From IMG/VR virus record IMGVR_UViG_3300030110_001091, positions 1-25,548 of that record: a DNA stretch of 25,548 nt. One strand, 5' to 3'. The stretch comes from a virus. The translations under genes were made by a program, and so were the position numbers. How positions within the stretch are numbered: position 1 is the first letter of the stretch; every line of letters begins with the position of its first letter. The notes under the pieces were generated by a model that did not search any database, was not told the origin of the DNA, and was given only the letters and a program-made list of their open reading frames with translations. Shown here piece by piece: positions 7,251-16,100 of the stretch.

Positions 7251-7420
7251 TATACACCCATACTTCCTACACCTAATTTTATGACACCTAAACCAACAAG
7301 TGGTTCTGGTAATAAATCAAGGTCTTCATCAACACGATTAATAAAATCTACATGTGGTGATCCGCCCATACTATCCATTGATAGTGAACCACCCTCTTTG
7401 AGAGTTAGTAAGATACCCAT
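7250..7420 (-). CDS. Small protein of unknown function, 56 aa
   Basis: The gap between the 110-aa and 313-aa genes contains a full short frame from ATG 7420 to TAA, sharing TAATG with the next start. The protein begins MGILLTLKEGGSLSMDSMGG, continues with acidic DEDLDLLPEP, and ends in a Gly/Val-rich stretch (GLGVIKLGVGSMGV). It has no evident domain, and the C-terminal hydrophobic part is short for a membrane helix. The overlap with its neighbour and the lack of any other coding option in this 176-base gap support it as a gene. A head-completion or connector accessory role would fit its position between a decoration-like and an adaptor-like gene, but nothing in the sequence proves this. Confidence 0.65.
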   Translation of the reverse strand: MGILLTLKEGGSLSMDSMGGSPHVDFINRVDEDLDLLPEPLVGLGVIKLGVGSMGV

Positions 7421-7426
7421 AGTATC

Positions 7427-7759
7427 TTAGCTTTCTCTATATAAAAAAGTTATTTTTCTTGCAGCCGCTTCAGTAGAACCAGATACTACACGTAAAAAAC
7501 CTGTAGAAGCAAAAGCCCAACCACTAGGATCTACTCTTACTACGTCATCTGTACTTACGGTATAGCTTACTGCACTTCCGTCAGTTTCTACAACATCTTT
7601 CCAACCACCAGGACTAGAAGCCCATTGCATTGTGATTGTTGTTCCAGTCATAGCTGATGGAAATAAGATTGCTGACAAAAGCATACCGTCTGTATTTGAA
7701 CCTTCGCTTGCTGTAGATCCGCTATCTATTTGTACTATATCTTGTTTAAATCTTGCCAT
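7427..7759 (-). CDS. Small beta-rich virion protein (decoration/head-associated), 110 aa
   Basis: The ATG at 7759 follows GGAA at good spacing. The sequence is a string of short strands with ILFPSAMTGTTITMQWASSP, GWKDVVETDG, VRVDPSGWAF and LRVVSGSTEAAARKITFLYR. I recognise this 'i.lPsaltGt.ltfq.S.dgg.w..v.d.dG..v....l.p..fag...lrvvSGs.eaa.rti.l..R' layout from small virion proteins encoded just after major capsid genes in many tailed phages. They are usually annotated as structural or head-decoration proteins of unknown role. It has no signal or membrane segment. It is separated from the capsid gene by the hairpin, so it may be expressed at a lower level. Confidence 0.75.
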   Translation of the reverse strand: MARFKQDIVQIDSGSTASEGSNTDGMLLSAILFPSAMTGTTITMQWASSPGGWKDVVETDGSAVSYTVSTDDVVRVDPSGWAFASTGFLRVVSGSTEAAARKITFLYRES

Positions 7760-7778
7760 ATACGTTCCTTATTTTAGC

Positions 7779-7822
7779 ATACTCTAAAGACCGCTTAGGT
7801 GGAGTAAGCGGTCTTAGAGTAT
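7779..7822 (-). terminator. Long hairpin after the major capsid gene (terminator or RNA-processing site)
   Basis: The plus strand reads ATACTCTAAAGACCGCTTA, a 7-base loop GGTGGAG, then TAAGCGGTCTTAGAGTAT. That gives an 18-bp stem with one bulged A, by far the longest inverted repeat I see between genes. It starts 12 bases past the capsid stop. No U-tract follows on either strand, so it is not a textbook intrinsic terminator. It may attenuate transcription, be cleaved by RNase III, or protect the capsid mRNA 3' end. T7 has its T-phi terminator at the equivalent place, after gene 10. Confidence 0.7.
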
Positions 7823-7833
7823 TAATTTATTGA

Positions 7834-8886
7834 TTAAGCGTTAGAAACGTTGTTAATTTCTACGTGATATTGTTGTGGACCAAAGTCAAAGCCCATTTCC
7901 ATATACACTGCTTTTGCAATTCTTGCGTTATCATTTTGATCTAAGTCTCTTACAAACATAGTTCCAAAACCTGGTATGTTTAGGAATATTGGTTTGACAA
8001 AAGACATGTCAACGATAAAGTTTTTCTTACCATCATTAGTTCCTGCAGGTAGGAAATCAGACAAAGCTAGTCCGATTGTACCGAAAGGAGTAACGATAGT
8101 ATCTATGTCAACACCACCGACATTTCTGTCTCTAGGTAAGATACCGTAGTTCTTTCCTGATACAACAGTTGCGTTTACCATTTCTTTATTAAGATCAAGT
8201 AAAGCTGTTGGTTGACAGAAAAGTACTAAGTTTCTCATTGGTGCGCCTGCGTCATACAGTTTTTTCATACCTGCTGCAATTACATCAAAGTTAAGTTTTT
8301 GTGCAGTACCTGTTCCATCACCATCTGTGTCGTGATGTATAATGTTGCCGCCTGATAGAGAACAATGTTGATCAAGACCTCTCATTTGACGATTACCTGA
8401 TGTACCGTCATTGTAAGAAGCGTTGAATGCTGACCATTCTACTTTCTTTGCGACTGTTTCTAATACTAATTCCATTTGATAAGCTAGCTCATCATTAATT
8501 GGATTGTTACCTGCTAATGCTAGTGCAGGATCGGAGTTCTTATAGTTCCCTGATAATTGAAAAGGTACGATTTCTCCAGAAGCTGCTTGTGCAGTATATG
8601 ATACTTGTGCTGCTTCGTGGAAAATTTGTAGTGTACCCTGTTGTGCGCTTCTGCTTCTTCCAGAATAGTTAGGCGCTCCGCCTTCATCATCTGGTGTAAC
8701 AGAAGAGACTGTTGCATTATCTTGTGTTTGGAACTGGAAGAATGTTGAGTTTATCGCAACTCCTCCATTAAGTCCGCCTGCAGCAGCTAGCAATGGTGTT
8801 CTATTAGGTGTGATTTTAAATAATTCACCAGTAAAGTTATTAACGTCACTAGCAACTATTGGATTAGCACCTGATATTGCTGCCAT
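7834..8886 (-). CDS. Major capsid protein, SU10-like HK97 fold, 350 aa
   Basis: The N-terminal region (NNFTGELFKITPNRTPLLAA) followed by a Ser/Gln-rich strand region (QIFHEAAQVSYTAQAAS) matches the pattern of the SU10-type major capsid family (DUF5309) as I know it. So do LETVAKKVEWSAFNAS with a later RQMRGLDQ, and the C-terminal FIVDMSFVKPIFLN. Length is typical. It forms the icosahedral shell. The initiation region has AAGGGA about a dozen bases upstream, which is less ideal than at most neighbours. The gene follows the scaffold gene and is followed by the longest hairpin in the window, consistent with a separately regulated, highly expressed capsid transcript. Confidence 0.88.
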   Translation of the reverse strand: MAAISGANPIVASDVNNFTGELFKITPNRTPLLAAAGGLNGGVAINSTFFQFQTQDNATVSSVTPDDEGGAPNYSGRSRSAQQGTLQIFHEAAQVSYTAQAASGEIVPFQLSGNYKNSDPALALAGNNPINDELAYQMELVLETVAKKVEWSAFNASYNDGTSGNRQMRGLDQHCSLSGGNIIHHDTDGDGTGTAQKLNFDVIAAGMKKLYDAGAPMRNLVLFCQPTALLDLNKEMVNATVVSGKNYGILPRDRNVGGVDIDTIVTPFGTIGLALSDFLPAGTNDGKKNFIVDMSFVKPIFLNIPGFGTMFVRDLDQNDNARIAKAVYMEMGFDFGPQQYHVEINNVSNA

Positions 8887-8919
8887 TTTCTACTATTTCC
8901 CTTCTCTCTTACGAGATAT

Positions 8920-9366
8920 TTATTGTTTTTTTAATTCTTCTTGTAAAGCTAATTTTGCTCTAAGACTATCTTTAACAGAAGTGTTATCACTTGCTATAAC
9001 TTCTTGCATTTTCTGTGTCCAATCTTGTGGTTGTGAAGCAACAGAATTTTGTTGTATTGTCTCTAGCTTAGAATCACTATCAGCAATCTTCGCAGCAGCT
9101 ACATCATTGTTCTGCTGTACCTGTGTGTCAATATTGTATGTTTCTTTTAGCCAGGATCCTAGTTCTGCGGTATCTGGTTTTCCATCATAAAGATCAAAAG
9201 CCATCTTACCTGTGCCAGAGTCAGGATCTAATCCAACATCTTTAAACAAAGAAGTCTTTACAACATTCTTTAGTTCTTTATTCTCTTGTTCTACAGATTT
9301 AAGTTTGTCCCTTAAACCTTTTATACCTTCGTTGGTTTCCATGCCGTCCATTGTTTCGTCTGTCAT
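8920..9366 (-). CDS. Capsid scaffolding protein, 148 aa
   Basis: The start is ATG 9366 with GGAG eight bases upstream. The protein is short, acidic and predicted helical. Residues about 14-40 (IKGLRDKLKSVEQENKELKN...) look like a coiled coil. They are followed by LFKDVGLDPDSGTGKMAFDL and YDGKPDTAELGSWLKETY, the 'AG(I/V)D....GK.F...Y.G..d.eaI...A' pattern I associate with scaffolding proteins of actinophages and others. The remainder is Gln/Ser-rich and low in complexity. It lies 33 bases upstream of the major capsid gene, the usual position. Scaffolding proteins template procapsid assembly and then leave or are degraded. No protease motif is seen in it. The call combines position, size and the short signature. 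Confidence 0.78.
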   Translation of the reverse strand: MTDETMDGMETNEGIKGLRDKLKSVEQENKELKNVVKTSLFKDVGLDPDSGTGKMAFDLYDGKPDTAELGSWLKETYNIDTQVQQNNDVAAAKIADSDSKLETIQQNSVASQPQDWTQKMQEVIASDNTSVKDSLRAKLALQEELKKQ

Positions 9367-9546
9367 TGATATTCTCCATTTCTCACACTATTACACTGTT
9401 CTCCAATAAGGTGTGGTACATATTGGGAGTGGTTACAGTATTTGATTATATGCTGAATTGGCGCTGCAACTACGCTGACAACACCTCTACGAATTTATTA
9501 CTTGGATAGGACGTAGGAACCCTAATCCAGAATGTCGTTCTATTAT
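9367..9546 (-). promoter_or_regulatory. Non-coding structured leader upstream of scaffold and capsid genes
   Basis: These 180 bases are the longest gene-free stretch in the window, and no frame holds a credible ORF. Two hairpins can be drawn: 9504-9528 (GGATAGG paired with CCTAATCC, one bulged base) and 9401-9429 (CTCCAATA paired with TATTGGGAG, one bulged base). A TATAAT hexamer on the minus strand (9445-9450) lies between them. A good ribosome-binding site (GGAG) sits at the 3' end before ATG 9366. This is the natural place for the promoter and 5' leader of the highly expressed capsid genes. No tRNA cloverleaf or U-rich terminator was found. Confidence 0.5.
9445..9450 (-). promoter_or_regulatory. 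Candidate -10 element (TATAAT) for the scaffold-capsid transcript
   Basis: The minus strand reads TATAAT here, 79 bases before the scaffold start. The hexamer at optimal spacing upstream is only GTAGTT, a poor -35, so the promoter call rests on one perfect -10 and on its location in the only sizeable gap. In an AT-rich genome this hexamer also arises by chance. Confidence 0.3.
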
Positions 9547-9720
9547 TTACCTAGCGGAAACTGACCACGCTAGTACAATTATTATAACACATAAAATTAC
9601 CGATAAGACAGTTTTTCCTTGTTGTGTCAATTTAATTTTATAAGCGTCATTCCAAAAAGTCCATGCTTTATCAGAAACAAAATGCCCTTTTTTATTTCTA
9701 GCTCTAACCCATTTTATCAT
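9547..9720 (-). CDS. Small single-pass membrane protein, 57 aa
   Basis: This short gene was found by translating the stretch after the 426-aa gene. Its ATG at 9720 overlaps that gene's TGA (ATGA), so translational coupling is likely. The N-terminal 35 residues are basic and aromatic (MIKWVRARNKKGHFVSDKAW). They are followed by one hydrophobic helix, about residues 38-54 (TVLSVILCVIIIVLAWSVSA), and a terminal Arg. The topology suggests a cytoplasmic basic N-terminus and a single membrane span. It could be a small virion ejection component, a holin-like protein or an accessory membrane protein; the sequence does not decide. It is the last gene of the block before the non-coding leader of the scaffold gene. 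Confidence 0.7.
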   Translation of the reverse strand: MIKWVRARNKKGHFVSDKAWTFWNDAYKIKLTQQGKTVLSVILCVIIIVLAWSVSAR

Positions 9721-10997
9721 TGTTCAACCAATCCTGTTACACCTACTTGTGTTTGTGCAGCGCCGCCTTCACGTGTGAACGCTGTAGCTTGCTCTGCTTC
9801 TAATCTTTCACGTACTTGTGCAGACACTCCTTCACCAAATACTTCTGATTCAATAAACTCTGACAAACCAAATATATCTTCTCTACCTGTAAATCTTCTA
9901 GCAAGTCTTTGTAATCTTGGTAAACTTGCTTCAGCTCTTTGTGCGATCTGCTGCGCACCTGTACCAGATAAACCTGCACTAACTAATCGTTGTGCTTGTT
10001 GTGCTGATACTGCAAAATCTTCTTCTTTAAATGCGCCACCAATCTGTGATACCGAAACTCTTTGTGAAATAATATCTGCTGATACATCTTCTGATATAAA
10101 GCTAGCAAATATAGCTTCATCAGATATGTCATCAGTTGTAGGAAATTGTCCAGGATAGTTTTCTACATAATATTGTTTTACTGCGTCAAACTGGTTAAAC
10201 AGTGATGTATATGCAGTATCTAATCTTGTAGCAAATGTTCCTGGATCTACATCATTATCAAACAAATCTGTTATCTTGTCTTCAAAATAACTAGGATTTA
10301 AATTATAATCTTCTAATGCGTTAAAGTAATCTTCCTTCATCTTAATGTAATCTAGTTCTGGTGTTTCTGTAGTAAATCTAAGTGTTGTACCATCTTCTCT
10401 AAATATTCCAGGAAACTTATCTTTGTACGCTTGTGTACCTCTCATACTAATTAATGCTTCGTCTACGTCACCACCGTTAACATTGTATTCACCTATAAAT
10501 GTTTCAAGTAACTCTTCACCTAAATAGCTGTAGTTAGCTTGTGCAAACTCTCTAGCGTTAAATTGTTCTTGTGGATCTCCTGGAACTGGTGCAGGAGGTG
10601 GAGGATCTGATACACCTGGATCACTTGGACCTAAATCTTGTTCTTCAATCGTTCCGTCACTGTATATAGTTTGAAATACTATTCTTCCGTTTTTAACAAT
10701 TGTTTGTGTTGATTGTACAGTTCTACCTGTTGGTGGTGGTACAACAGGATCTAAAGGTGGTATTATAGGATCAGCTGGTGGTGGTGTACCATCATCTGGT
10801 GGTGGAACATTTAATGCGGCTGCTCTAGCTGCAAGAACTGCAGGATCATTTTCTAATGAAGCACGTAATGCTTCTATATCTGTATCCACTGATAATTCTT
10901 GTATAGGTTGTCTTTCTGGTTCTGGTGTAACTTGTGGTAAACCACGAACACCATCAATCATTGGATTTAAATTCATAATTCTACCTAATATGCTCAT
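9717..10997 (-). CDS. Putative internal virion protein with Pro-rich linker, 426 aa
   Basis: The ATG at 10997 overlaps the preceding stop (ATGA), and GGAGGAAGG lies just upstream. There are three parts. The N-terminus (1-60) is Ala-rich. The linker (about 63-145) is rich in proline and aspartate, with runs such as PPPDDGTPPP and DPPPPAPVPGDP around a short strand-rich insert. The remainder is helical. Its last 170 residues, with VSVSQIGGAF, AQRLVSAGLSGTGAQQIAQ, EDIFGLSEF and the tail REGGAAQTQVGVTGL, match a layout I recall from a widespread uncharacterised virion protein of actinophages and others: 'VS...IGGAA...G...A..L...G...EVFG...GGG....G'. No catalytic motif is visible. It probably acts inside the head or connector with its 416-aa partner. 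The stop overlaps the 57-aa gene (ATGA). Confidence 0.85.
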   Translation of the reverse strand: MSILGRIMNLNPMIDGVRGLPQVTPEPERQPIQELSVDTDIEALRASLENDPAVLAARAAALNVPPPDDGTPPPADPIIPPLDPVVPPPTGRTVQSTQTIVKNGRIVFQTIYSDGTIEEQDLGPSDPGVSDPPPPAPVPGDPQEQFNAREFAQANYSYLGEELLETFIGEYNVNGGDVDEALISMRGTQAYKDKFPGIFREDGTTLRFTTETPELDYIKMKEDYFNALEDYNLNPSYFEDKITDLFDNDVDPGTFATRLDTAYTSLFNQFDAVKQYYVENYPGQFPTTDDISDEAIFASFISEDVSADIISQRVSVSQIGGAFKEEDFAVSAQQAQRLVSAGLSGTGAQQIAQRAEASLPRLQRLARRFTGREDIFGLSEFIESEVFGEGVSAQVRERLEAEQATAFTREGGAAQTQVGVTGLVEQ

Positions 10998-12244
10998 AAC
11001 CCAAACCTTCCTCCGCCAGTTGATCTAGCGCCTGCTTTACCAAATACTCTCTCCATGTCTGATTTAAATTGATCTCTATATGTTTGTGAACCAGTATCTG
11101 CTGCTGCAGCAAATGCGATATCTTTACGTTCTGCTACATCATTAGTCGCAATAAATTGATTCCATTGTGCAGATTGTTCATCTGGTCTTGCACCTGTAAT
11201 ACCTTGCCATTCTGTTCTAAGGTCTGGTGCTATGTCTTCGTATGCTTTAACATTAGTTCCTTCATACTGTGAAAACTTTGCTTGAAATTGATCTTGTAAT
11301 TTAGGTAAAAACTCTTGTGTAAATGCTGTAGGATTATCCTGGTAGTTAGCAAGTAACTGTTCTAAGTTATAGTTATCTGCAACTCCTGGACCTAATATAG
11401 AGTTAATTGTATTCTCCATTGTTCTTGTAAGTTCTATTGTCTCTAATGTTTTACCTTCCAATGCAGCTTTTACTTCTGGATCAAGTGTGTATCTGATTAA
11501 AGGATTAGCTAACTTCTGTAAAGTTTTAGTAATATCATTATCGGTAAATGTACCGTATTGATACTTTTGTGTAATAGTGTCTATAAGTTTAGGATCTAAC
11601 TCTGTTATACCTGCGTCCATCATTCTGCTAATTATGTCTTCTCTTTTCTGTATGCCACGTTGACTAAATGTTGCAGGATCCTGGTGTGCAAATAACATCT
11701 CCTGGCGTTCTGTAGCTGTATGTGTATTCCACCAGGTTGTCTTTGCTAGTTCTGATTCTCTTGCAGTTCTGCCTTCTTTAGCTGCTTCTAGTACAACAGC
11801 AAGGTAATCGTATTGACCTTGTGCATTCTTACTAAATATATAAGGTTTATACCGTGCTTCTGTTTCTAATGATTCTATAAAGTATTCATATCCTGTTGCA
11901 CCTGCTTCAACTTGTCCACGTATAGAAGATAGTTGGTTGTGTGTGCCAAAATAAAAACTATTTATATAATCATCAACGTCTATGTTAGTATCTCCTTCTG
12001 AAGAATATACGTCTCCATCTTTACGTACAATAACATCTGGTACTACTGTTGGCTGCGCTGCTTGTGTAATCTCTTTAAGATCACTAACTTTGTATCTAAA
12101 TGTAAAATTTTCTAATCCAGGAGATAACTGTGCAGTTTCTGGTGGTAATTGATACACCAAATAATATATGCTTTGTCCTGCTTCATTTATTTCTTGCCAT
12201 ACCTGTGTATCGCTAGGAAGTTCTGGTATAAGATTAGCTGCCAT
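10994..12244 (-). CDS. Putative internal virion protein, 416 aa
   Basis: The best start is ATG 12244 (MAANLIPELP), preceded by AGGT at usable spacing and overlapping the lysozyme stop by 11 bases. A TTG at 12256 in the same frame is possible but has no ribosome-binding site. The protein is soluble, mostly helical and rich in Gln, Thr and Glu. A central TTWWNTHTATERQEMLFAHQ segment followed by DPATF resembles a 'WW-x2-T-x3-R ... DPA' pattern I associate with internal virion proteins of marine phages and actinophages. The C-terminus is Gly-rich (GARSTGGGRFGL). No enzymatic motif is seen. It is co-translated with the 426-aa gene through an ATGA overlap. The function assignment rests on neighbourhood and this weak pattern. 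Confidence 0.83.
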   Translation of the reverse strand: MAANLIPELPSDTQVWQEINEAGQSIYYLVYQLPPETAQLSPGLENFTFRYKVSDLKEITQAAQPTVVPDVIVRKDGDVYSSEGDTNIDVDDYINSFYFGTHNQLSSIRGQVEAGATGYEYFIESLETEARYKPYIFSKNAQGQYDYLAVVLEAAKEGRTARESELAKTTWWNTHTATERQEMLFAHQDPATFSQRGIQKREDIISRMMDAGITELDPKLIDTITQKYQYGTFTDNDITKTLQKLANPLIRYTLDPEVKAALEGKTLETIELTRTMENTINSILGPGVADNYNLEQLLANYQDNPTAFTQEFLPKLQDQFQAKFSQYEGTNVKAYEDIAPDLRTEWQGITGARPDEQSAQWNQFIATNDVAERKDIAFAAAADTGSQTYRDQFKSDMERVFGKAGARSTGGGRFGL

Positions 12245-13118
12245 AGATACCTGCAAATGGTTTAAGTTTTTCTATTTTTTTGTCAGCAAATTCAGTCATG
12301 TCTGGTGCTTCTCTTTTCAATTCAGTATATGCGTCTATAAGAACCTTAGCTCTATCTTTAATATTAACAGGCATTTTGTCTCGTAATTCTAATATATGCA
12401 ACATGTCAGCGTTGTTCTTTGCATTCTCTAGCATTACTTGATCTGCATAAGATTTATATACTCTTTTTTCATTAGCTTCTGCAACCATGTCATACAAATC
12501 TTTAAAACCTTGATCACCATTAGGATCATTATAATTTGTGTATGCACGCCAACCTTCTTTACCATTATCGTTATATATTGTTGAAGCTATAAGCATGTGC
12601 TTATCTATGTTGTTTATATCCTTTAAAAATTTAATTGCTTCATCTCTATTCTCCTCAAACAATTGATTACCTAGTGCGTTACGTTCTGCTACTGTTTTTT
12701 CTTTCTTTAACATATCTCTATATTTAGGATCCATAGCCATCATTACGTATGTTTTATTATCTCCACTTACATCTATTTGCATAAGTCCATAACTTTCACC
12801 TCTACCAGGAACGTTGTATTCAGCATGTGCGTTATAAGGTACGTTATTTATATCTAATATCTCACCATCTTTAGTACGATTACTTGCACTTTCAACACCA
12901 AATATTGTGATCAAGTCTTCCATTTCATCTGTTGTGTCGTTATACCACGCAATTTTAGTTCTACCATTTAAATCTGCAGCGCGTGAATCTCTAAAATTAA
13001 TCATAGCTTCCATAATTCTATTAGGATCTACAACACCAATGTTGTTAGACATATACTTTATTTCAGGATATTTATTTCCACCACCTTCTATAACTGGAAA
13101 ATTTCTTGCGTTAAACAT
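12234..13118 (-). CDS. Virion lytic transglycosylase / lysozyme-like protein, 294 aa
   Basis: I place the start at ATG 13118, directly after AGGAGA and one base past the upstream stop. An upstream start at 13169 has no such signal and would add a spurious hydrophobic leader. Lysozyme-fold (SLT-type) signatures are clear: FGVESASN with putative catalytic E76, ESYGLMQI at 108-115, and IYNDNGKEGWRAYT at 181-194, matching the third SLT-type motif. Such enzymes cleave the glycan strands of peptidoglycan. No signal peptide or holin gene adjoins it, and it lies among virion genes. It is therefore more likely a virion-borne enzyme opening the wall for DNA ejection than the lysis endolysin (inference). 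The C-terminal 100 residues are helical and charged and may tether it to the particle. Confidence 0.85.
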   Translation of the reverse strand: MFNARNFPVIEGGGNKYPEIKYMSNNIGVVDPNRIMEAMINFRDSRAADLNGRTKIAWYNDTTDEMEDLITIFGVESASNRTKDGEILDINNVPYNAHAEYNVPGRGESYGLMQIDVSGDNKTYVMMAMDPKYRDMLKKEKTVAERNALGNQLFEENRDEAIKFLKDINNIDKHMLIASTIYNDNGKEGWRAYTNYNDPNGDQGFKDLYDMVAEANEKRVYKSYADQVMLENAKNNADMLHILELRDKMPVNIKDRAKVLIDAYTELKREAPDMTEFADKKIEKLKPFAGIYGS

Positions 13119-13119
13119 A

Positions 13120-16100
13120 TTATCTCCTACCTGGATTGTAGCTAGGAAAATTAGTAGTGTCGCCAACATCTAATGGTTGTCCGTATTTATCTGTAGTTTT
13201 TGGTAATGCTGATTCATATTCATTTTCTATAATTTTAACTAAACCTTTTGTTACGTTTCTATCTCCTGTATACCCTTTTTCTTTTAATTTAGATGATACA
13301 TACATATCACGCTTTACGTTGTATATCCAATCATTTAATCCAAATCCGTCCTTGACAGTATTTAATGCTGACACTGCTGTATCTTTTAAACTGTCAAACA
13401 TACTCATAATTATCTTGTTATTTTTTGCACCATCTAATAATGGATTTACATACGCTTCTTTACCTATTTCAAATGTATCACTTACAGCACCTGCTAATGT
13501 TCCTGGTGTTTCTGGAGATCCGTACATTTGTTCAAATACAGTATCTGTTTCTGTTGGATCGTAGATGTCTTGTGCAACATCTGCAACTGCACCACCTATT
13601 GTGGCTGTCTCACTACCAACGCCTGATACTCTTGACATAAGTAAATCTATTAACACTGGTCCAAATACTGCAGCGTCAAACAAATCTACGCCATTTGCAA
13701 GTGTTCTTGTTAGTCCTGTCGCATTCATAACTTTAGTAACGTCTTGTGGATCTACTTGACCTTCTAAAAGATTCATTACTTTTGTTACTTGCCTCTGTAC
13801 TGTTTCATCTTTTACATCACCAAAAATAGATTGTTGCGCAATCATTGTTCTCAATCCATCAAATTCTTGTAAAAACACACCATCAAGAGGTCTTGGTGCT
13901 ATATTTTCTGGAGATTTAACAAACCTTTCATCATAAATATTTAAATCCTTGTAAAGTTTAGACCAACGTTCTTTAGTTGTCTGTGACAATGTTTCATTGT
14001 TTTTTATTGTTTCTAATGGTATTATTTCTGCAATAGCTTTAATTTCATCGTCAGATAAGTCTGCAAAACTTCTGTTACCGAGTATTACATCATTTAAAAA
14101 TATAGTTCTATCTCCATCTAATTCTACAGATTTAATTTGATATGTAGCTTCTCTTGGAACACCAGTTCCAAATTTATCGCCTGGATCAACAATGCCAAAA
14201 ACATCATGATATGCCAATGCGTCAGCACGACCACCTCCTGTACCTGCAACAATTTCTATACCGCTTTGCGCTAAAGATTTTAACAACAATCTGTCAACAA
14301 ATTGTCCAGATTTTGGTACAGCTTCTACATATTTTTGCGGTAAACCATTTATTCTATTTAAAAAATTTATAAGTGTTTTGTCACCTTCGACATTATTGTT
14401 TAAAGAAAAAACAATATCATCAACTTCTGTATTTATATTTGCAGTAAGAGATTTTACTTCTTTTAGTAAATCTATACCATATTTACTTTTTACTCTCACA
14501 TCATTAGTGCTTGTATATCCTCTTGCTGAATTAGCTAAATCAAACAACAAATCTTCAGTTGGTTCAATTTTATTTTGTACCATGTTTTTTATTATTTGTT
14601 TATAACCAACATTATTTTTGTGGTACTCTATAAAATCCATAAACACTTCTGTGTCTGGACGTACTACCTCCATAAATTTTTGTAAATATAACAAGTCACG
14701 TGTAGCGCTATAGCTACCACCTAAAAATTCTATTGGTAAATTATTTGCAAAATTTAAAGCAACATCAAAATTAATTCTTTTTACATCTGCAAATGTATCA
14801 TTTAAATTTTTAGTAAATAACACATGTCCTGCTGTATTTTTTTGATTAACAAAATAAGTTGGTCTAACTAAATTTCCACCCGCATTAAAAGAACTTACAT
14901 ATTTTAGTGCGTCGTCTAAACCTTGTTGAGATATAGCTTCTTTTGCATATAAATATTGTGGTAAAAATTCATTTAAAGTTCTTAATGAACCTGCGTCGTC
15001 TTTTACAATAGTATTTATTTTATCTTTAAATATTTCTTGTTTATCTTCTAAAGATCTTATATAGTAATCTTTTATTGTTTTTCTTGTTACTGCACCTGTG
15101 CCTTCTGGATCATTTAAAGCTGCTTGCAATTGTAATATAACGTTACTTTGCATTGTTTCGTCTATATATCCAACAGCATTTATTTCGTCTCTTCTCATAA
15201 CTTCCATTAAATTATTAATTAAATCGTCTATTATTGTTTCATCAAAAATATTTTCTGATTGTAAATTACTTAAAACATTTTGTAAAAATTTAGATACATT
15301 AGGATTTTTAAGTTGTCTTGTAATTGGCATGTCGTTATGCAATATAGAATTTGACGGTACATCAAATTTTATTTGTAATACAGCAGGATCAGCTAGTTGT
15401 GGCAATAGACCTGTATCAGCTTCTACAATATTTAAACTACCATTTTGGTCGTGTATAGTTAAATTTAATTTTTTTAAATCTTCTTTAATAGAATTTAATG
15501 TATTAACATCTTCTGGTTTTAAAACATCTGTATGATTTAATATTGCATGAAAAGCAGCAATTGCATTATAATTTTGTGTTGTTACGTTGTTTATATTAAA
15601 ACCACCCATTGAATAAGATGTAGCTAAAAACGGATTAGAAGTTGTGTACATATAATTTAAATTTAACATGTTACCTCTGTATACACGAGGATCTAAAAAA
15701 TTAAGATCAGTTTCAGTTGTAATTTTATTTATTAAACCTTTCATACTGTTTTCAAATTGACCTACTGCTGATGGTGATGTTGATAATGGAATTAAGTTTT
15801 TTTCTAAAATTTCTTTTAAAGCTATTCCTTTAGTATTCAATCCAGATCCTCCGTGATAAACCATACCTGATAATCTGTTGTCCTCTGTCAATTTTAATTT
15901 TTGTGTCTCTAACATTGCTTCTGGCATAGATACATGATTGTCTTTGTAATAATCCCACGAAGGTATATATATTTCTGGTGGGAATGTTCTTGCAAAAAAT
16001 TTATTATTTTTGTTTCTAATGTTTTCTAAAGCATTGCCAACATCATCTCCGTAATTATTTTTTACATAACCAATATTGTCATCTACTGCTGTAGATAAAC

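Noticed and set aside
8520-8717. Minus-strand ORF of 65 codons inside the capsid gene
   Set aside because: It lies wholly within the major capsid gene in another frame, lacks a ribosome-binding site, and has the His/Gln/Leu-rich composition of a shadow.
9421-9540. Possible tRNA or tmRNA in the gap before the scaffold gene
   Set aside because: No GTTC-type T-arm, no 7-bp acceptor pairing and no CCA-like end could be arranged on either strand; only simple hairpins form.
13119-13169. Upstream start for the lysozyme giving an N-terminal hydrophobic leader (MLATLLIFLATIQVGDN)
   Set aside because: The extension overlaps the giant gene and has no ribosome-binding site, whereas ATG 13118 directly follows AGGAGA and begins a normal virion-type sequence.
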